Source of the DNA: Hordeum vulgare subsp. vulgare
Taxonomy: Eukaryota; Streptophyta; Magnoliopsida; Poales; Poaceae
DNA: 64,000 nt
NCBI RefSeq assembly: GCF_904849725.1
Contig: NC_058519.1
Span: 535,316,316 to 535,380,315 of the forward strand
Direction: 5' to 3'
Position numbers and translations under genes: made by a program. The notes below the pieces were generated by a model that worked only from the letters and a program-made list of their open reading frames with translations, had not been told where the DNA came from and made no database searches. Positions 44,577-55,920 of this stretch are shown piece by piece (position 1 is the stretch's first letter; each line of letters begins with the position of its first letter).

Positions 44577-46083
44577 TGATACATCTCCAACGTATCTATA
44601 ATTTTTAATGGTTCCATGTTATTATCTTGTCAACTTTGGATGTTGTGTATGCATTTCTTTTCTTTTTTGGGACTAACTTATTAACTCAGTGCCAAGTGCC
44701 AGCTCCTGTTTTTTCCGTGTTTTTTACCTTTTTCAGAGGAGAATATCAAACAGAGTCCAAACGGAATAAAACCTCCGAAAAGATTTTTTCTGGAACAGAA
44801 GATACGTGGGGAGCTTGAGAACCAAGGCAAAGGGCACCAGGGGAGGCCACAAGCCCCCTAGCCGCAGCCTGGGGGCCGCGCCTAGCAGGCTTGTGGGCCC
44901 CCCGTGGCTCCTTTTCCCTACTTCTTCCGCCTATAAATCCCAAAAAAATCTGAAACCAAGGGAGAGAGCCACGAAAATACTTTTCCACCGCCGCAAGCTT
45001 CTCTCTCCGCAAGATCCCATCTGGGGCACGTTCTGGTGCCCTGCCGGAGGGGAGATTCGAACACGGAGGGCTTCTTCATCAACACGATTGCCTCTCCGAT
45101 GATGCGTGAGTAGTTCACCATAGACCTTCAGGTCCGTAGCTAGTAGCTAGATGGATTCTTCTCTCTCTTGGATCTTCAATACAAAGTTCTCCATGATCTT
45201 CATGGAGATCTATCCGATGTAATCCTCTTTTGCGGTGTGTTTGTCGAGATCTGATGAATTGTGAATTTATAATCATATTATCTATGAATCTTATTTGAGT
45301 TTCTTCTGATCTCTTATATGCATGATTTCATATCCTTGCAATTCTCTTCGAGTTGTGGGTTTTGTTTGGCCAACTTGATCTATGATTCTTGCAATGGGAG
45401 AAGTGCTTGGTTCTGAGTTCATACCGCGCGGTGATCTCACCCATTGATAGAAGGGGTAGCGAGGCACGCATCATGTTGTTGCCATCAAGGGTAAAAAGAT
45501 GGGGTTTATATCTATTGCATGAATTTATCCCTCTACATCATGTTATCTTGCTTAAGGCGTTACTCTGTTTGTTATGAACTCAATACACTAGATGCATGCT
45601 GGATAGCGGTCGATGTGTGGAGTAATAGTAGTAGATGTAGAAAGTATCGGTCTACTTGTCTCGGACGTGATGCATGTATGTATGATCATTGCCTTAGATA
45701 TCGTCATCACTTTGCGCGGTTCTATCAATTGCTCGACAGTAATTCGTTCACCCACCATAATATTTGCTATCATGAGAGAAGCCTCTAGTGAACACTATGG
45801 CCCCCGGTCTACTTCACACCATATTTTCAGCTCTACACTTTCACTTTGTTGCACTTTCCGCCTTCAGATCTCACCTTGTAATCAATCGTGAAGGGATTGA
45901 CAACCCCTTTGTAGCGTTGGGTGCAAGTTTGCTGTTTTTGCGCAGGTACTTTGGAGACTTGGCTTGATACTCCTACTGGATTGATACCTTGGTTCTCTAA
46001 CTGAGGGAAATACTTACTGCTACTGTGTTGCATCACCATTTCCTCTTCAAGGGAAAAAACCAACGCAAGCTCAAGAGGTAGCA
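44577..46083 (+). mobile_element. 5' LTR of the nested plus-strand Gypsy
   Basis: TGATACATCTCCAACG to CTCAAGAGGTAGCA. Contains the promoter hairpin and TATA box (44845-44938) and a stretch at 45520-45890 open in several frames. Confidence 0.9.
44845..44938 (+). promoter_or_regulatory. LTR promoter: hairpin plus TATA box
   Basis: Arms GGCCACAAGCCCCCTAGCCG (44845-44864) and GCGCCTAGCAGGCTTGTGGG (44878-44897) pair with a few mismatches. CCTATAAATCCC follows about 33 bp later (TATAAAT, 44932-44938). Confidence 0.7.
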
Positions 46084-46094
46084 AGAAAAATTTC

Positions 46095-46112
46095 TGGCAC
46101 CATTGCCGGGGA
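46095..46112 (+). promoter_or_regulatory. Primer-binding site, tRNA-Asp type, mutated
   Basis: TGGCACCATTGCCGGGGA differs at two positions from TGGCGCCGTTGCCGGGGA of the sister element. It lies 11 bp after the LTR end. Confidence 0.8.
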
Positions 46113-46354
46113 GCATCAAGTCAAGAATAGTCTTCCTCCTGTCAATTTCTGGCACCGAGGATTATTCTAAGCGAAGCTTATTCAAGTAATTGTCGCAAAC
46201 TCATCTCTTGCATTTACTTTTTTTTGCCTCTCGTTTTCCTGTCCCCCACTTCTGAGAAACAATAATTTACAAAAATATTTGCCTTTTTCGTTCGCCCTTT
46301 TCTTTTGCTTGCTTTCTGTTCGCTTGTGTGCTTGTCTTGCTCGCTGAAGTCACC

Positions 46355-48350
46355 ATGACTGAAAACACCAAACTTTGTGACTTCTCGAATACTAATAATA
46401 ATGATTTTATTAGTACTCCGATTGCTCCCGCCACTAGTGCGAAATAATATGAAATCAATGTTGCTTTGCTGAATCTTGTTATGAAAGAGCAATTTTCCGG
46501 CCTTCCTAGTGAAGATGTCGCATCCCATCTTAATATCTTCATTGAGTTATGCAATATGCGAAAGAAGAAAGATGTGGATGTGATTAAATTGAAGCTATTT
46601 CTGTTCTCATTGCGAGATCGAGTAAAAACTTGGTTTTCATCTTTGCCCAAAAATAGTATTGATTCTTGGAACAAGTGCAAAGATGCTTATATATCCAAGT
46701 ATTTTCCACCAGCTAAGATTATCTCTCTCCGTAATGATATCATGAATTTTAAGCAACTAGATCATGAACATGTTGCACAATCTTGGGACAGAATGAAATT
46801 GATGATTAGAAATTGTCCCGCTCATGGCTTGAGTCTTTGGATGATTATACAAATCATCTATGCTGGTTTGAATTTGCTTCTTGAAATATCCTTGATTCCT
46901 CCTCCGGTGGAACTTTCATGGAAATCACATTAGGAGAAGCCACAAAACTCCTAGACAATATCATGACAAACTATTCCCAATGGCACACTGAAAGGTCACC
47001 TACTAGTAAAAAAGTGCATGATATAGAAGAAATTAACTCGCTGAGTGCTAAGATGGATGAGTTAATGAAATTGTTTGCTAGTAAAGGTGCTCCTTTAGAT
47101 CCAAAGGATATGCCTTTGTCTTCCTTGATTGAGAGTAGCAATGAGAGCTTGGACGTTATGGTAGGAATAATTTTGGCCACAACAATGCTTTTAGAGGAAA
47201 CTATATTCCTAGGCCTTTTCCTAGTAATCCCTCTAATAACTTTGGCAATTCCTACAACAGTGCTCATGGAAATTACAATAAATTACCCTCTGATTTAGAG
47301 AGTAATATTAAAGAGTTTATCAACTCACAAAAGATTTGCAATGCGTCCATAGAAGAAAACTACTCAAAATAGATGACTTGGCTAGGATCGTTGATATAAT
47401 GTCTCTTGATATTGATGCTTTGAAAGTGAGATGTGCTCCTCCCTATATCAATATGGATGAAACTATAAAAGCTATGCGTGTTTCCATGAATGAGAGTAAA
47501 GAAAGAACCGCCCAAATTCGTGCTAGACATGAATGGCTTAAAAAAGGCGTGTTCTCGTGATGAGAATCACGAAGATCTTAAAGTGCTTGGTTTGACTCCC
47601 ATTGAATCCTTGTTTTCTAATGTCAAACCTAATGATAATGGGGCTGGATATGAATCCATTTTGGTTGACAAACGCCCCAATGATTTGGGGTCTATCTATC
47701 TTGATGCTAAAAGCATTGAAAGTGGAGTAGAGGATATCAAAACTTTGAGTAGTAATGAAACTACTACTTTGGATTTCAAGGAATTCAATTATGATAGTTG
47801 CTCTTTGATTGAATGTATTTCCTTGATGCAATCCATGCTAAACTCTCCACACGCTTATAGCCAAAACAAGGCCTTTACCGATCATATCGTCGATGCTATG
47901 ATGAAATCTCTTAAAGAGAAACTTGAGTTAGAAATTTCGATCCCTAGAAAACTTCATGATGAGTGGGAACCTACTATCAAAATCAAGATCAAAAACTATG
48001 AATGCAATGCTTTGTGTGATTTGGGTGCTAGTGTTTCCGCTATTCCAAAGTCTTTATGTGATGTTCTAGGCTTCAATGAGATTGATGAGTGCTCTCTTAA
48101 TTTGCATCTTGCGGATTCTACTGTTAAGAAACCCATGGGAAGGATCAATGATGTTCTTATTATTGCAAATAGGAACTATGTACCCGTGGATTTCATTGTG
48201 CTTGATATTGATTGCAATCCGACATGTCCTATCATTCTTGGTAGACCTTTCCTAAGGACTATTGGTGTTGTCATCGATATGAAGGAAGGGAATATTAGAT
48301 TTCAATTTCCATTAAAGAAGGGCATGCAACATTTTCCTAAAAAAAAATAA
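46355..48350 (+). pseudogene. Gypsy gag-protease polyprotein, nearly complete but broken
   Basis: ATG at 46355 begins TENTKLCDFSNTNNNDFIS. A stop at 46445-46447 interrupts codon 31. The gag core is intact in this copy: IKLKLFLFSLRDRVKTWFSS, then LPKNSIDSWNKCKDAYISKY and FKQLDHEHVAQSWDRMKLMI. Frameshifts near 46880 and 47150, and another near 47545, separate gag from the C-terminal half, which reads VRCAPPYINMDETIKAMRVS. The protease NYECNALCDLGASVSAIPKS has its catalytic DLGAS at about 48018-48032. The end is NPTCPIILGRPFLRTIGV and a lysine-rich tail before the stop at 48350. No reverse transcriptase follows, which is the family's normal state as judged from both copies here. Expected role: virus-like particle formation and processing; polymerase would come from a partner element. 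Confidence 0.9.
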
Positions 48351-49072
48351 GATTGCCTTATGAATCCATGATGAGGGCTACTTATGGTTTGAGCACCAAA
48401 GACGATGATCCGTGATTCTATCGCCTTATGCCTAGCTAAGGGCGTTAAACAATAGCGCTTGTTGGGAGGCAACCCAATGAATTTATCTTTGCTTCTTGAT
48501 TTATGTTTTTTTGTGTCCACACCATGATAATTCTGTTATGAATGTGTTTTTTGTGTTTCTTTTTGTATTAGTGCCAAGTAAAACCTTTACAAATAGTTTT
48601 GGTGATGGTTGTTTGATCTTAATGAAAAAGTTAGAAAATTTGCGCTCACGAAATTATTTTTCATTTTTATCCAGAAAGATATTTTGAGTTGATTCTTTTT
48701 GCTGCTGGTTATATTCCAATTTCCCAAATTTTCATAATTTTTCAGTATTTTAGAGATACGAGAAGTATACGAAGTATACAGATTTCTACAGACTGGTCTG
48801 TTTTTGACAGATTCTGTTTTTGTTGTGTTGATTGCTTCTTTTGATGAAACTATGGATAGTATCGGGGGTAGTAGCCATGAAAAAGTGAGAACACAGTAAT
48901 CTAACAGCAATATAAATAGAAATCAAGTTTGCTACAGTACCTAAAGAGGTGGTGGTTTGTTTTCTTGTGCTAATGATATCACGAGTTTCTATTTAAGTTT
49001 TGTGTTGTGAAGTTTTCAAGTTTTGGGTGATGTTCTCATGGACAAAGGGATAAAGAGTGGAAATAGCTCAAT

Positions 49073-49155
49073 CTTGGGGATGCCCAAGGCATCCCAAGCC
49101 AAATTCAAGGACACCAAAAATCCTAAGCTTGGGGATGCCCCGGGAAGGCATCCCC
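49073..49155 (+). repeat. Two adjacent hairpins with polypurine-like cores
   Basis: CTTGGGGATGCC and GGCATCCCAAG form the first stem (about 49073-49098). GGGGATGCC and GGCATCCCC form a perfect 9-bp second stem (about 49131-49155). CTAAGCTTGGGGATGCC repeats the polypurine tract sequence seen before the 3' LTR. Confidence 0.8.
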
Positions 49156-49990
49156 TCTTTCGTCTTCAATCCATCGGTAACGTCACTTGGAGCTATATTT
49201 TTATTCACGACATGATATGTGTTTTGCTTGGAGTGTCGAGTATTATAGGAGTATTTTATTTTTGTTGTGTCACAATCATCCTTGCTGCACACCTTTTGAG
49301 AGAGACATGCACTCATCATGAATTTCCTAGAATACTCATTGAGCTTCGCTTATATCTTTTGAGTTAGGCAATTTAGCTCGCATGTGCTTCACTTATATCT
49401 TTTTGAGCTAAATAGTTTTGCTCTAGTGCTTCACTTAGATCTTTCTAGAGCACGGCGGTGTCATATTTTGGAGAAATAAGAACTCTCGATCTTCACTTAT
49501 ATCTTTTTGAGACTGCTCTCTTTCAGTAACTTGGTAGTTGGCTTGTGCTATGAAAGTAGTCCTAAAGATGATAGGCATCCAGAGAGGATATAATAAAACT
49601 TCCATATTCATGTGCATTGATTAGTAAAGAGAAGTTTGATTCCTCTCAATTAGTTTTGAGATTTGGATATGGTAATATTAGAGTTATGTTAGTAGGGTGT
49701 TGTGAATCTAGAAATACTTGTGTTGAAGTTAGTGATTCCCGTAACATGCACATATGGTGAACCGCTATGTTAGGAAGTCGGAGCATAATTGATTTATTGA
49801 TTGTCATCCTTTGTGTTGCGGTCGGGATCGCGCGATGGTTAACACCTACCAACCCTTCCCCTAGGAGTATGCGTTTAGCACTTTGTTTCGATTATTAATA
49901 AAAACTTCCGCAATAAGTATATGAGTTCTTCATGACTAATGTGAGTCCATGGTATAGATGCACTTTCACCTTCCACCATTTCTAGCCTCT

Positions 49991-50197
49991 CTAGTGCCGC
50001 GCAACTTTTGCCAGTGCACAAACCCACCATATACCTTCCTCAAAACAGCCACCATACCTACCTATTATGGCCTTTTCATAGCCATTCCGAGATATATTGC
50101 CATGCAACTCCCACCGTTCTGTATCACGACTTGTGCCATCACTTTCATATTGCCATAGCATGATCCTAAGAAAGCTAGCGAGATGTTTCAACGTCAT
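49991..50197 (-). CDS. Small antisense ORF, 68 residues
   Basis: Same location and orientation relative to gag as the ORFs at 25821-26051 and 63782-63988. Contains DTERWELHGNISRNGYEKA and RYGGCFEEGIWWVC, ending KVARH-stop. No recognised domain. The frame is open in all three copies, but substitutions include many that change residues. Confidence 0.3.
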   Translation of the reverse strand: MTLKHLASFLRIMLWQYESDGTSRDTERWELHGNISRNGYEKAIIGRYGGCFEEGIWWVCALAKVARH

Positions 50198-51186
50198 ACG
50201 CTAAGCTAGATCGTTGCACATCCCGGTACACTGCCGGAGGCATTTCCTATAAGAGTCATCATTGTTCTAAGCATTGAGCTGTGAGTAATTAAAAGTGTGA
50301 TGATCATCATTATTAGAGCATTGTCCCATGTGAGGAAAACAAAGAGGCCAAAGATGCCCACACAAAAAATGGAAAGAGGCCAAAGAGCCCAAACAAAAAA
50401 AGAGAGAGAAAAAGAGAGAAGGGACAATGCTACTATCTTTTTCCACACTTGTGCTTCACAATAGCACCATGTTCTTCATGATTGAGAGTCTCTTGTTTTG
50501 TCGCCACCATATACTAGTGGGAATCTTCATTATATAACTTGGCTTGTATATTCCAATGATGGGCTTCCTCAAAATTACCCCAGGTCTTCGTGAGCAAGCA
50601 AGTTGGATGCACACCCACTAGTTCTCCTTTTGACCTTTCACACACAAATAGCTCTAAGTGCATCCGTTGCATGGTAATCCCTACTCATTCACATTGATAT
50701 CTATTGATGGGCATCTTCATAGCCCTTTGATACGCCGAGTCGATGTGACCATCTCCTCCTTTTTGCCTCACAACCTCCACCACACTCTATTTCACCTATA
50801 GTGTTATATCCATGGCTCATGCTCATACATTGCGTGAGAGTTGAAAAAGGTTTGAGAAAGTAAGAGTGCGAAAACAATTACTTGGCCAATACCGGGGTTG
50901 TGCATGATTTAAATTCGTTGTGTGGGGATGATGGAGCATAGCCAGACTATATGAGTTTGTAGGGATAACTTTCTTTGGCCTTGTTATTTCGAAAGTTCAT
51001 GATTACTTTGCTAATTTGCTTGAAGTATTATTGTTTTCATGTCAATAGAAAATTATTGTTTTGAATCTTATGGATCTGAACATTCATGTCACATGAACGA
51101 ATTTGCAATGGAAAAATATGTTAGGTAGCATTCCACATCAAAAATTCAGTCTTTATCACTTCCCTACTCGAGGACGAGCTGGAGTT

Positions 51187-51200
51187 AAGCTTGGGGATGC
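51187..51200 (+). promoter_or_regulatory. Polypurine tract
   Basis: AAGCTTGGGGATGC is followed by A and the LTR start TGATACG at 51202. Confidence 0.8.
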
Positions 51201-51201
51201 A

Positions 51202-52707
51202 TGATACGTCTCCAACGTATCTATAATTTTTTATGGTTCCATGCTATTATCTTGTCAACTTTGGATGTTTTGTATGCATTTCATATCTTTTTTGGGACTA
51301 ACTTATTAACTCAGTGACAAGTGCCAGTTCCTATTTTTTCCGTGTTTTTGACCTTTTTCAGAGGAGAATATCAAACGGAGTCCAAACGGAATAAAACCTC
51401 CGAAAAGATTTTTTTCTGGAACAGAAGATACGCAGGGAGCTCGAGAACCAATGCAAAGGGCACCAGGGGAGGCCACAAGCCCCCGAGCCACGGCCTGGGG
51501 GCGCGCCTAGCATGCTTGTGGGCCCCCCGTGGCTCCTTTGCCCTACTTCTTCTGCCTATAAATCCCCGAAAAATCTGAAACCATGGGAGAGAGCCACGAA
51601 AATATTTTTCTGCCGCCGGAAGCTTCTGTCTCTGCAAGATCCCATCTGGGCACGTTCTGCTGCCCTGCCGGAGGGGAGATTCGGACACGGAGGGCTTCTT
51701 CATCAACACCATTGCCTCTCCGATGATGCGTGAGTAGTTCACCATAGACCTTCGGGACCGTAGCTAGTAGCTAGATGGCTTCTTCTCTCTCTTAGATCTT
51801 CAATACGAAGTTCTCCATGATCTTCATGGAGATCTATCCGATGTAATCCTCTTTTGCGGTGTATTTGTCGAGATCCGATGAATTGTGGATTTATGATCAA
51901 ATTATCTATGAATCTTATTTGATTTTCTTCTGATCTCTTATATGCTTGATTTTATATCCTTTTAATTCTCTTCGAGTTGTGGGTTTTGTTTGGCCAACTT
52001 GATCTATGATTCTTGCAATGGGATAAGTGCTTGGTTTTGGGTTCATATCGTGCGGTGCCCTCACCTAGTGACAGAAGGGGTAGCAAGGCATGCATCATGT
52101 TGTTGCCATCAACGGTAAAAAGATGGGGTTTATATATATTGCATGAATTTATCCCTCTACATCATGTCATCTTGCTTAAGGCGTTACTCTGTTTGTTATG
52201 AACTCAATACACTAGATGCATGCTGGATAGCGGTCGATGTGTGGAGTAGTAGTAGTAGATGCAGAAAGTATCGGTCTACTTGTCTCGGACGTGATGCGTA
52301 TATGTATGATCACTGCCTTAGATATCGTCGTGACTTTGCGCGGTTCTATCAATTGCTCGACAGTAATTCGTTCACCCACCGTAATATTTGCTATCATGAG
52401 AGAAGCCTCTAGTGAACACTATAGCCCCCGGGTCTACTTCACATCATATTTTTAGCTCTACACTTTCACTTTGTTGCACTTTCCGCCTTCAGATCTCACC
52501 TTGCAATCAATCGTGAAGGGAGTGACAACCCCTTTGTAGCGTTGGGTGCAAGTTTGCTGTTTTTGCGCAGGTACTTTGGAGACTTGGCTTGATACTCCTA
52601 CTGGATTGATACCTTGGTTCTCTAACTGAGGGAAATACTTACTGCTACTGTGCTGCATCACCCTTTCCTCTTCAAGGGAAAAACCAACGCAAGCTCAAGA
52701 GGTAGCA
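51202..52707 (+). mobile_element. 3' LTR of the nested plus-strand Gypsy
   Basis: TGATACGTCTCCAACG to CTCAAGAGGTAGCA, 1506 bp. Hairpin at about 51471-51522 and TATA box TATAAAT at 51557-51563. Confidence 0.9.
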
Positions 52708-52712
52708 GCGAG

Positions 52713-52782
52713 CCCGCGAGAGATCTTTGTACACGCCTCTGAGTTCGAATCTTTAGGGTTTTGCGGAGCCTGAAATCCGACG
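52713..52782 (+). mobile_element. Tat-like 5' LTR, right end
   Basis: After the second TSD copy GCGAG (52708-52712) the LTR continues to CTGAAATCCGACG at 52782, with CG instead of the expected CA. The primer site follows two bases later. Confidence 0.7.
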
Positions 52783-52784
52783 TT

Positions 52785-52802
52785 TGGCGCGCCAGGTAGG
52801 GG
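52785..52802 (+). promoter_or_regulatory. Primer-binding site of the Tat-like element
   Basis: TGGCGCGCCAGGTAGGGG lies two bases after the LTR end, a standard plant Gypsy priming site form. It fixes element orientation and the LTR boundary. Confidence 0.8.
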
Positions 52803-52852
52803 GGTGTCAAGGTTTCCTCCAAGCTCCGCCTTCACCAAACTTCGCCGCTCCG

Positions 52853-54238
52853 ATGGCTCACGCTCGTCGGGCTCGCGCCGTGCGCCGCGCCACCCGCGTT
52901 GCTCAGACGGCGCCAGTGGGTGCCGTCGACGCGTGTTGGTCACCATCGCCCATGGCAAACGCTGCCACGGGCCCCGACGCTCAAGAACAGCAAGGTTCCT
53001 CCCAGCCAGCTACCGAGCAGGCCAACGATCGCACCGCCACTCCATCGCTCGTCCGGGCTTCCAGGTCGGCCTCACGTGCCCGACCGAAGATGACGCATGG
53101 CCGGCGCCCGCTTGCCATGGCCACCGAGCTTCTTCGTTACTGGCCCGCCCTTGACCGCCACAACGACTGGCTCCAGTGCATCGAGGAGCTCGTCACTGCT
53201 ACCGATGATACCTCGGCGTTCTCCTGCTCATTTCGACCCCAACCGTCCCTGGCGAATGACGAGGAGCAAGGCGCGCCACCCCACCTCTCCGGCATGGCGC
53301 GCACCATGAGCCCAGGCGTGAAGCGCGTCCCCGCGACCGGCCTCGCGAACCTAGGGCGGGGCTAGGAGATGAAGCAAGCTCTCATGTGGTTCCTCGGTCG
53401 CGCGCCGACGCGCGCGCGCTCCCGGTGCCGCAGATCCCGCGCCGCGAGCGTACCTTGCTCGAAGCAGACCCAGTGGAGCACCAGGACCAGGTCGCCCCCC
53501 CCCCCCCCGCATGATGCACCTGTCGAGCCGGTGGGGTGCCTTGCCATCGCCCCTTAGATCTACCCAACTGCGTGGCCCTACAAGTTCAAGCCCGACCTAC
53601 CCCCGTGCTATGACGGCACCCTGGACCCGGTTGAGTTCCTGCAACTCTACGCGCTGAGTATCAGGGTGGCAGGAGGGGGCGACAAGGTCATGGGGTGCTA
53701 GTTCCCCATGGTGCTCAAGGGCGGAGCGCTCTCTTGGCTCCTCAACCTCCCAAGGGTGTCCATCACCTCCTGGAATGATCTCCGCAAATGCTTCATCACC
53801 AAATTCCAGGGCACCCGCGACCGCACTCCCACCATGAACGACCTGCGACGCATCAAGCAGCACGAGGGGGAGACCCTACACAAGTTCATACAACGCTTCA
53901 CGGCCATGCGCCTCAAGATCCCCAAGGCATCGGATGAGTCTGTCATGTCGGCCTTCTCCAACGGAGTCACCCACCTCAAGATGAAGGAGGAGCTCACCAT
54001 GAGTGATGAAATGAGCACGGCACTGGAGATGTTCAACCTGGCAAACAAGTGCGCGAGGGATGAAGAAGGACGCATGTCGCTCCTCGGGCCTCACGTGGTG
54101 GATCCTGAAGAGAAGAAGACCAAGGCCAAGGAGGCGAAGCCCAAGGCTCCGATGGTGCTCGCAACCGAGCCTGAGGCAAAGTACGGCCGAGGGGGAGAGC
54201 GTCCGTCAGCAGGGGGCAACGTGCATCTTCCATGGCAC
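52853..54238 (+). pseudogene. Tat-like gag, split before its zinc knuckle
   Basis: ATG at 52853 gives MAHARRARAVRRATR, a basic, alanine-rich N-terminus. One frame runs on through stops at 53363, 53555 and about 53699. It includes KFKPDLPPCYDGTLDPVEFL and the gag core GGALSWLLNLPRVSITSWND, then LRKCFITKFQGTRDRTPTM and IKQHEGETLHKFIQRFTAM, a good Retrotrans_gag match. A frameshift near 54080-54190 leads to the zinc knuckle start ATCIFHGT at 54219-54238. There a 1.7-kb element has inserted. The knuckle resumes as SGYDTSECHELRLVHNAHF at 55921. Family role: particle protein binding genomic RNA. Three stops, a frameshift and the insertion make it dead. Confidence 0.85.
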
Positions 54239-54260
54239 ATATGTCAGCTGTGCTTCCCCC

Positions 54261-54356
54261 GCAGAGGCGCCAGAAAAATTCTGACTCCATAACAGCAGAC
54301 ATTCCCTTGCAACGGCACCAGAAGAATGCTGCTAGCACTCTCCGGCAATCGAAACT
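54261..54356 (-). repeat. Three primer-site-like segments in a row
   Basis: On the minus strand TAGTTTCGATTGCCGG (54356), TGGTGCCGTTGCAAGG (54320) and TGGCGCCTCTGCGGGGGA (54272) each follow an ATTCTTCT-type spacer. The middle and last closely resemble the tRNA-Asp priming site. Confidence 0.6.
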
Positions 54357-54529
54357 AGAAGAATGTTGTTGACGGCCCACCAGCGCGTGGGATCGTAGCA
54401 GTTTTCGAGGGTAGAGTATTTGACCCAAATTTGTTGATCGCCAAAGAGGAGGTGAGAGAATACTCTCGAGTATTAGCAGCTGAATTTGTCAGATTCAACC
54501 ACACCTGAAAGATTAGTATCTACAAGCAA

Positions 54530-54795
54530 AGTAGTAACAGCAAAGTAGCGACTAACGGCAGTGGCAAGGAACAGCAGTAGTGACAGCAGTAGCAAGTAGC
54601 AACAGTAGCAAGCGACAGTAGTAGCAACAGTAGCAGCAGAGCAAGACAAGTAACAGCAGTACCAACAGTAGTAACAGCAGCAGAGCAAGACAAGTAACAG
54701 CAGTAGCAACAGTAGTAACAGCAGCAGAGCAAGACAAGTAACAGCTGCAGCAACAGCAATAGCAGCAGCAGAGCAAGACAAGTAACATCAGCAGT
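54530..54795. repeat. CAG/TAG trinucleotide-rich minisatellite in the LTR
   Basis: Repeats of AGCAGCAGAGCAAGACAAG and GTAACAGCAGTAGCAACAG recur three times at about 54650, 54712 and 54765. The sister LTR at 59795-59875 holds a shorter TGCTACTGCTGCTACTG run. Confidence 0.8.
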
Positions 54796-55920
54796 AGGAC
54801 AAACTCATAGGCAATGGGTCGGTGATTTGTTTGGATGATATTCATCATGCAATAGGTATAACACGGAGAGATATGTGGCTACCTCCCGTTCGCCAATGTG
54901 ATGTAGGCATGCATTCCGTGTGTCGTCATACGTGCTTAGGGAAAAGAACTTGCATGACATCTATTGTCCATCCCTCCCGTGGCAGCGGGGTCGAAAAGCA
55001 AACTACGGGATATTAAGGTTCTCCTTTTAATAAAGAACCGGACCAACGCATTAGCACTTGGTGAACACATGAACTCCTCAAACTATGGTCATCACATGGA
55101 GTGGTTCCGGTTATTGTCACTCCGGGGTTGCCGGATCATAACACATAGTAGGTAACTACAACTTGCAAGATCGGATCTAAAACACACATATATTGGTCGC
55201 AACATAATAATTTCACATCTGAAATCATGGCACTCGGGCCCTAGTGACAAGCATTAAGCATGGCAAAGTAGTAGCAACATCAATCTCAGAACATAGTGGA
55301 TACTAGGGATCAATCCCCATCAAAACTAACTCGATTACATGATAGATCTCATCCTACTCATCACCGCCCAGCGAGCCTACGAATAGATTACTCATGAACG
55401 ACGAAGAGCTTCATGGAATTGGAGAGGGAAGAAGGTTGATGATGATGATGGCGACGATTTCCCCTCTCCGGAGCCCAAGACGGACTCCAGATCTGCCCTC
55501 CAGATGAAGAACAGGTGGTGCCGGCGCCTCCGTATCGCAAACGCAACGAAAACTTCTCTTTTTATTTTTTCTAGGACGATAGTGAACTTATAGAGCTGGA
55601 ATTTGGGGCGGGAGAGCCGTGTGGGACCCACAAGCCTGCCCACCGCCACTATGGGGGTGGCGGAGCCAGGGCTTGTGGCCCACTAGCCCACCCCCTCACG
55701 TGGAACTTGGCGCAGATATTTTTCATAGTTTCCAAAAATGCTCCCCGTAAATTTTCAGGAAGTTTGGAGAACTTTGATTTCTGCACAAAAATAACACCAA
55801 GGCAATTCTGCTGAAAACAGCGTCAGTCCAGGTTAGTTCCATTCAAATCATGCAAATTAGAGTCCAAAACAAGGGCAAAAGAGTTTGGAAAAGTAGATAC
55901 GATGGAGACGTATCAGGCAC

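Larger units (their letters stand above)
48351..51186 (+). other. Non-coding 3' region of the nested plus-strand Gypsy
   Basis: Contains the conserved AGCGCTTGTTGGGAGGCAAC just after the gene, a hairpin pair at 49073-49155, the antisense ORF at 49991-50197, and an A/G-rich stretch at 50395-50425. No polymerase motif in any frame. Confidence 0.7.
44577..52707 (+). mobile_element. Non-autonomous Gypsy element (gag-protease only), nested in the Tat-like LTR
   Basis: LTRs of 1507 and 1506 bp (44577-46083, 51202-52707) begin TGATACRTCTCC and end GGTAGCA. Flanking duplications are GCAAG and GCGAG, with one difference. The interior contains a primer site, gag-protease, 2.85 kb of non-coding 3' region with hairpins and a small antisense ORF, and a polypurine tract. 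No polymerase or integrase. By eye about 11 differences fall in the first ~180 bp of the two LTRs, so the insertion is not recent. It is the best-preserved member of its family here. Confidence 0.9.
54239..55915 (-). mobile_element. Truncated Athila-like LTR insertion (one LTR plus leader)
   Basis: Right part 54370-55915 is a complete reverse-oriented LTR, TGACGGCCC to GGAGACGTATCA. Left of it lie three primer-site-like segments and about 16 bp of leader, then the element stops at 54239. Target duplications GGCAC are at 54234-54238 and 55916-55920. The duplication is supported by the reading frame it interrupts. The rest of the element and the second LTR are absent. Confidence 0.75.

Noticed and set aside
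53362..53567. Proline-rich ORFs near 53400-53560
   Set aside because: They overlap the gag frame in other registers; a run of C around 53500 inflates their length.
54473..54850. Leucine/cysteine-rich membrane-like ORFs on the minus strand
   Set aside because: They are translations of the trinucleotide tract in the LTR; several frames are open simultaneously.
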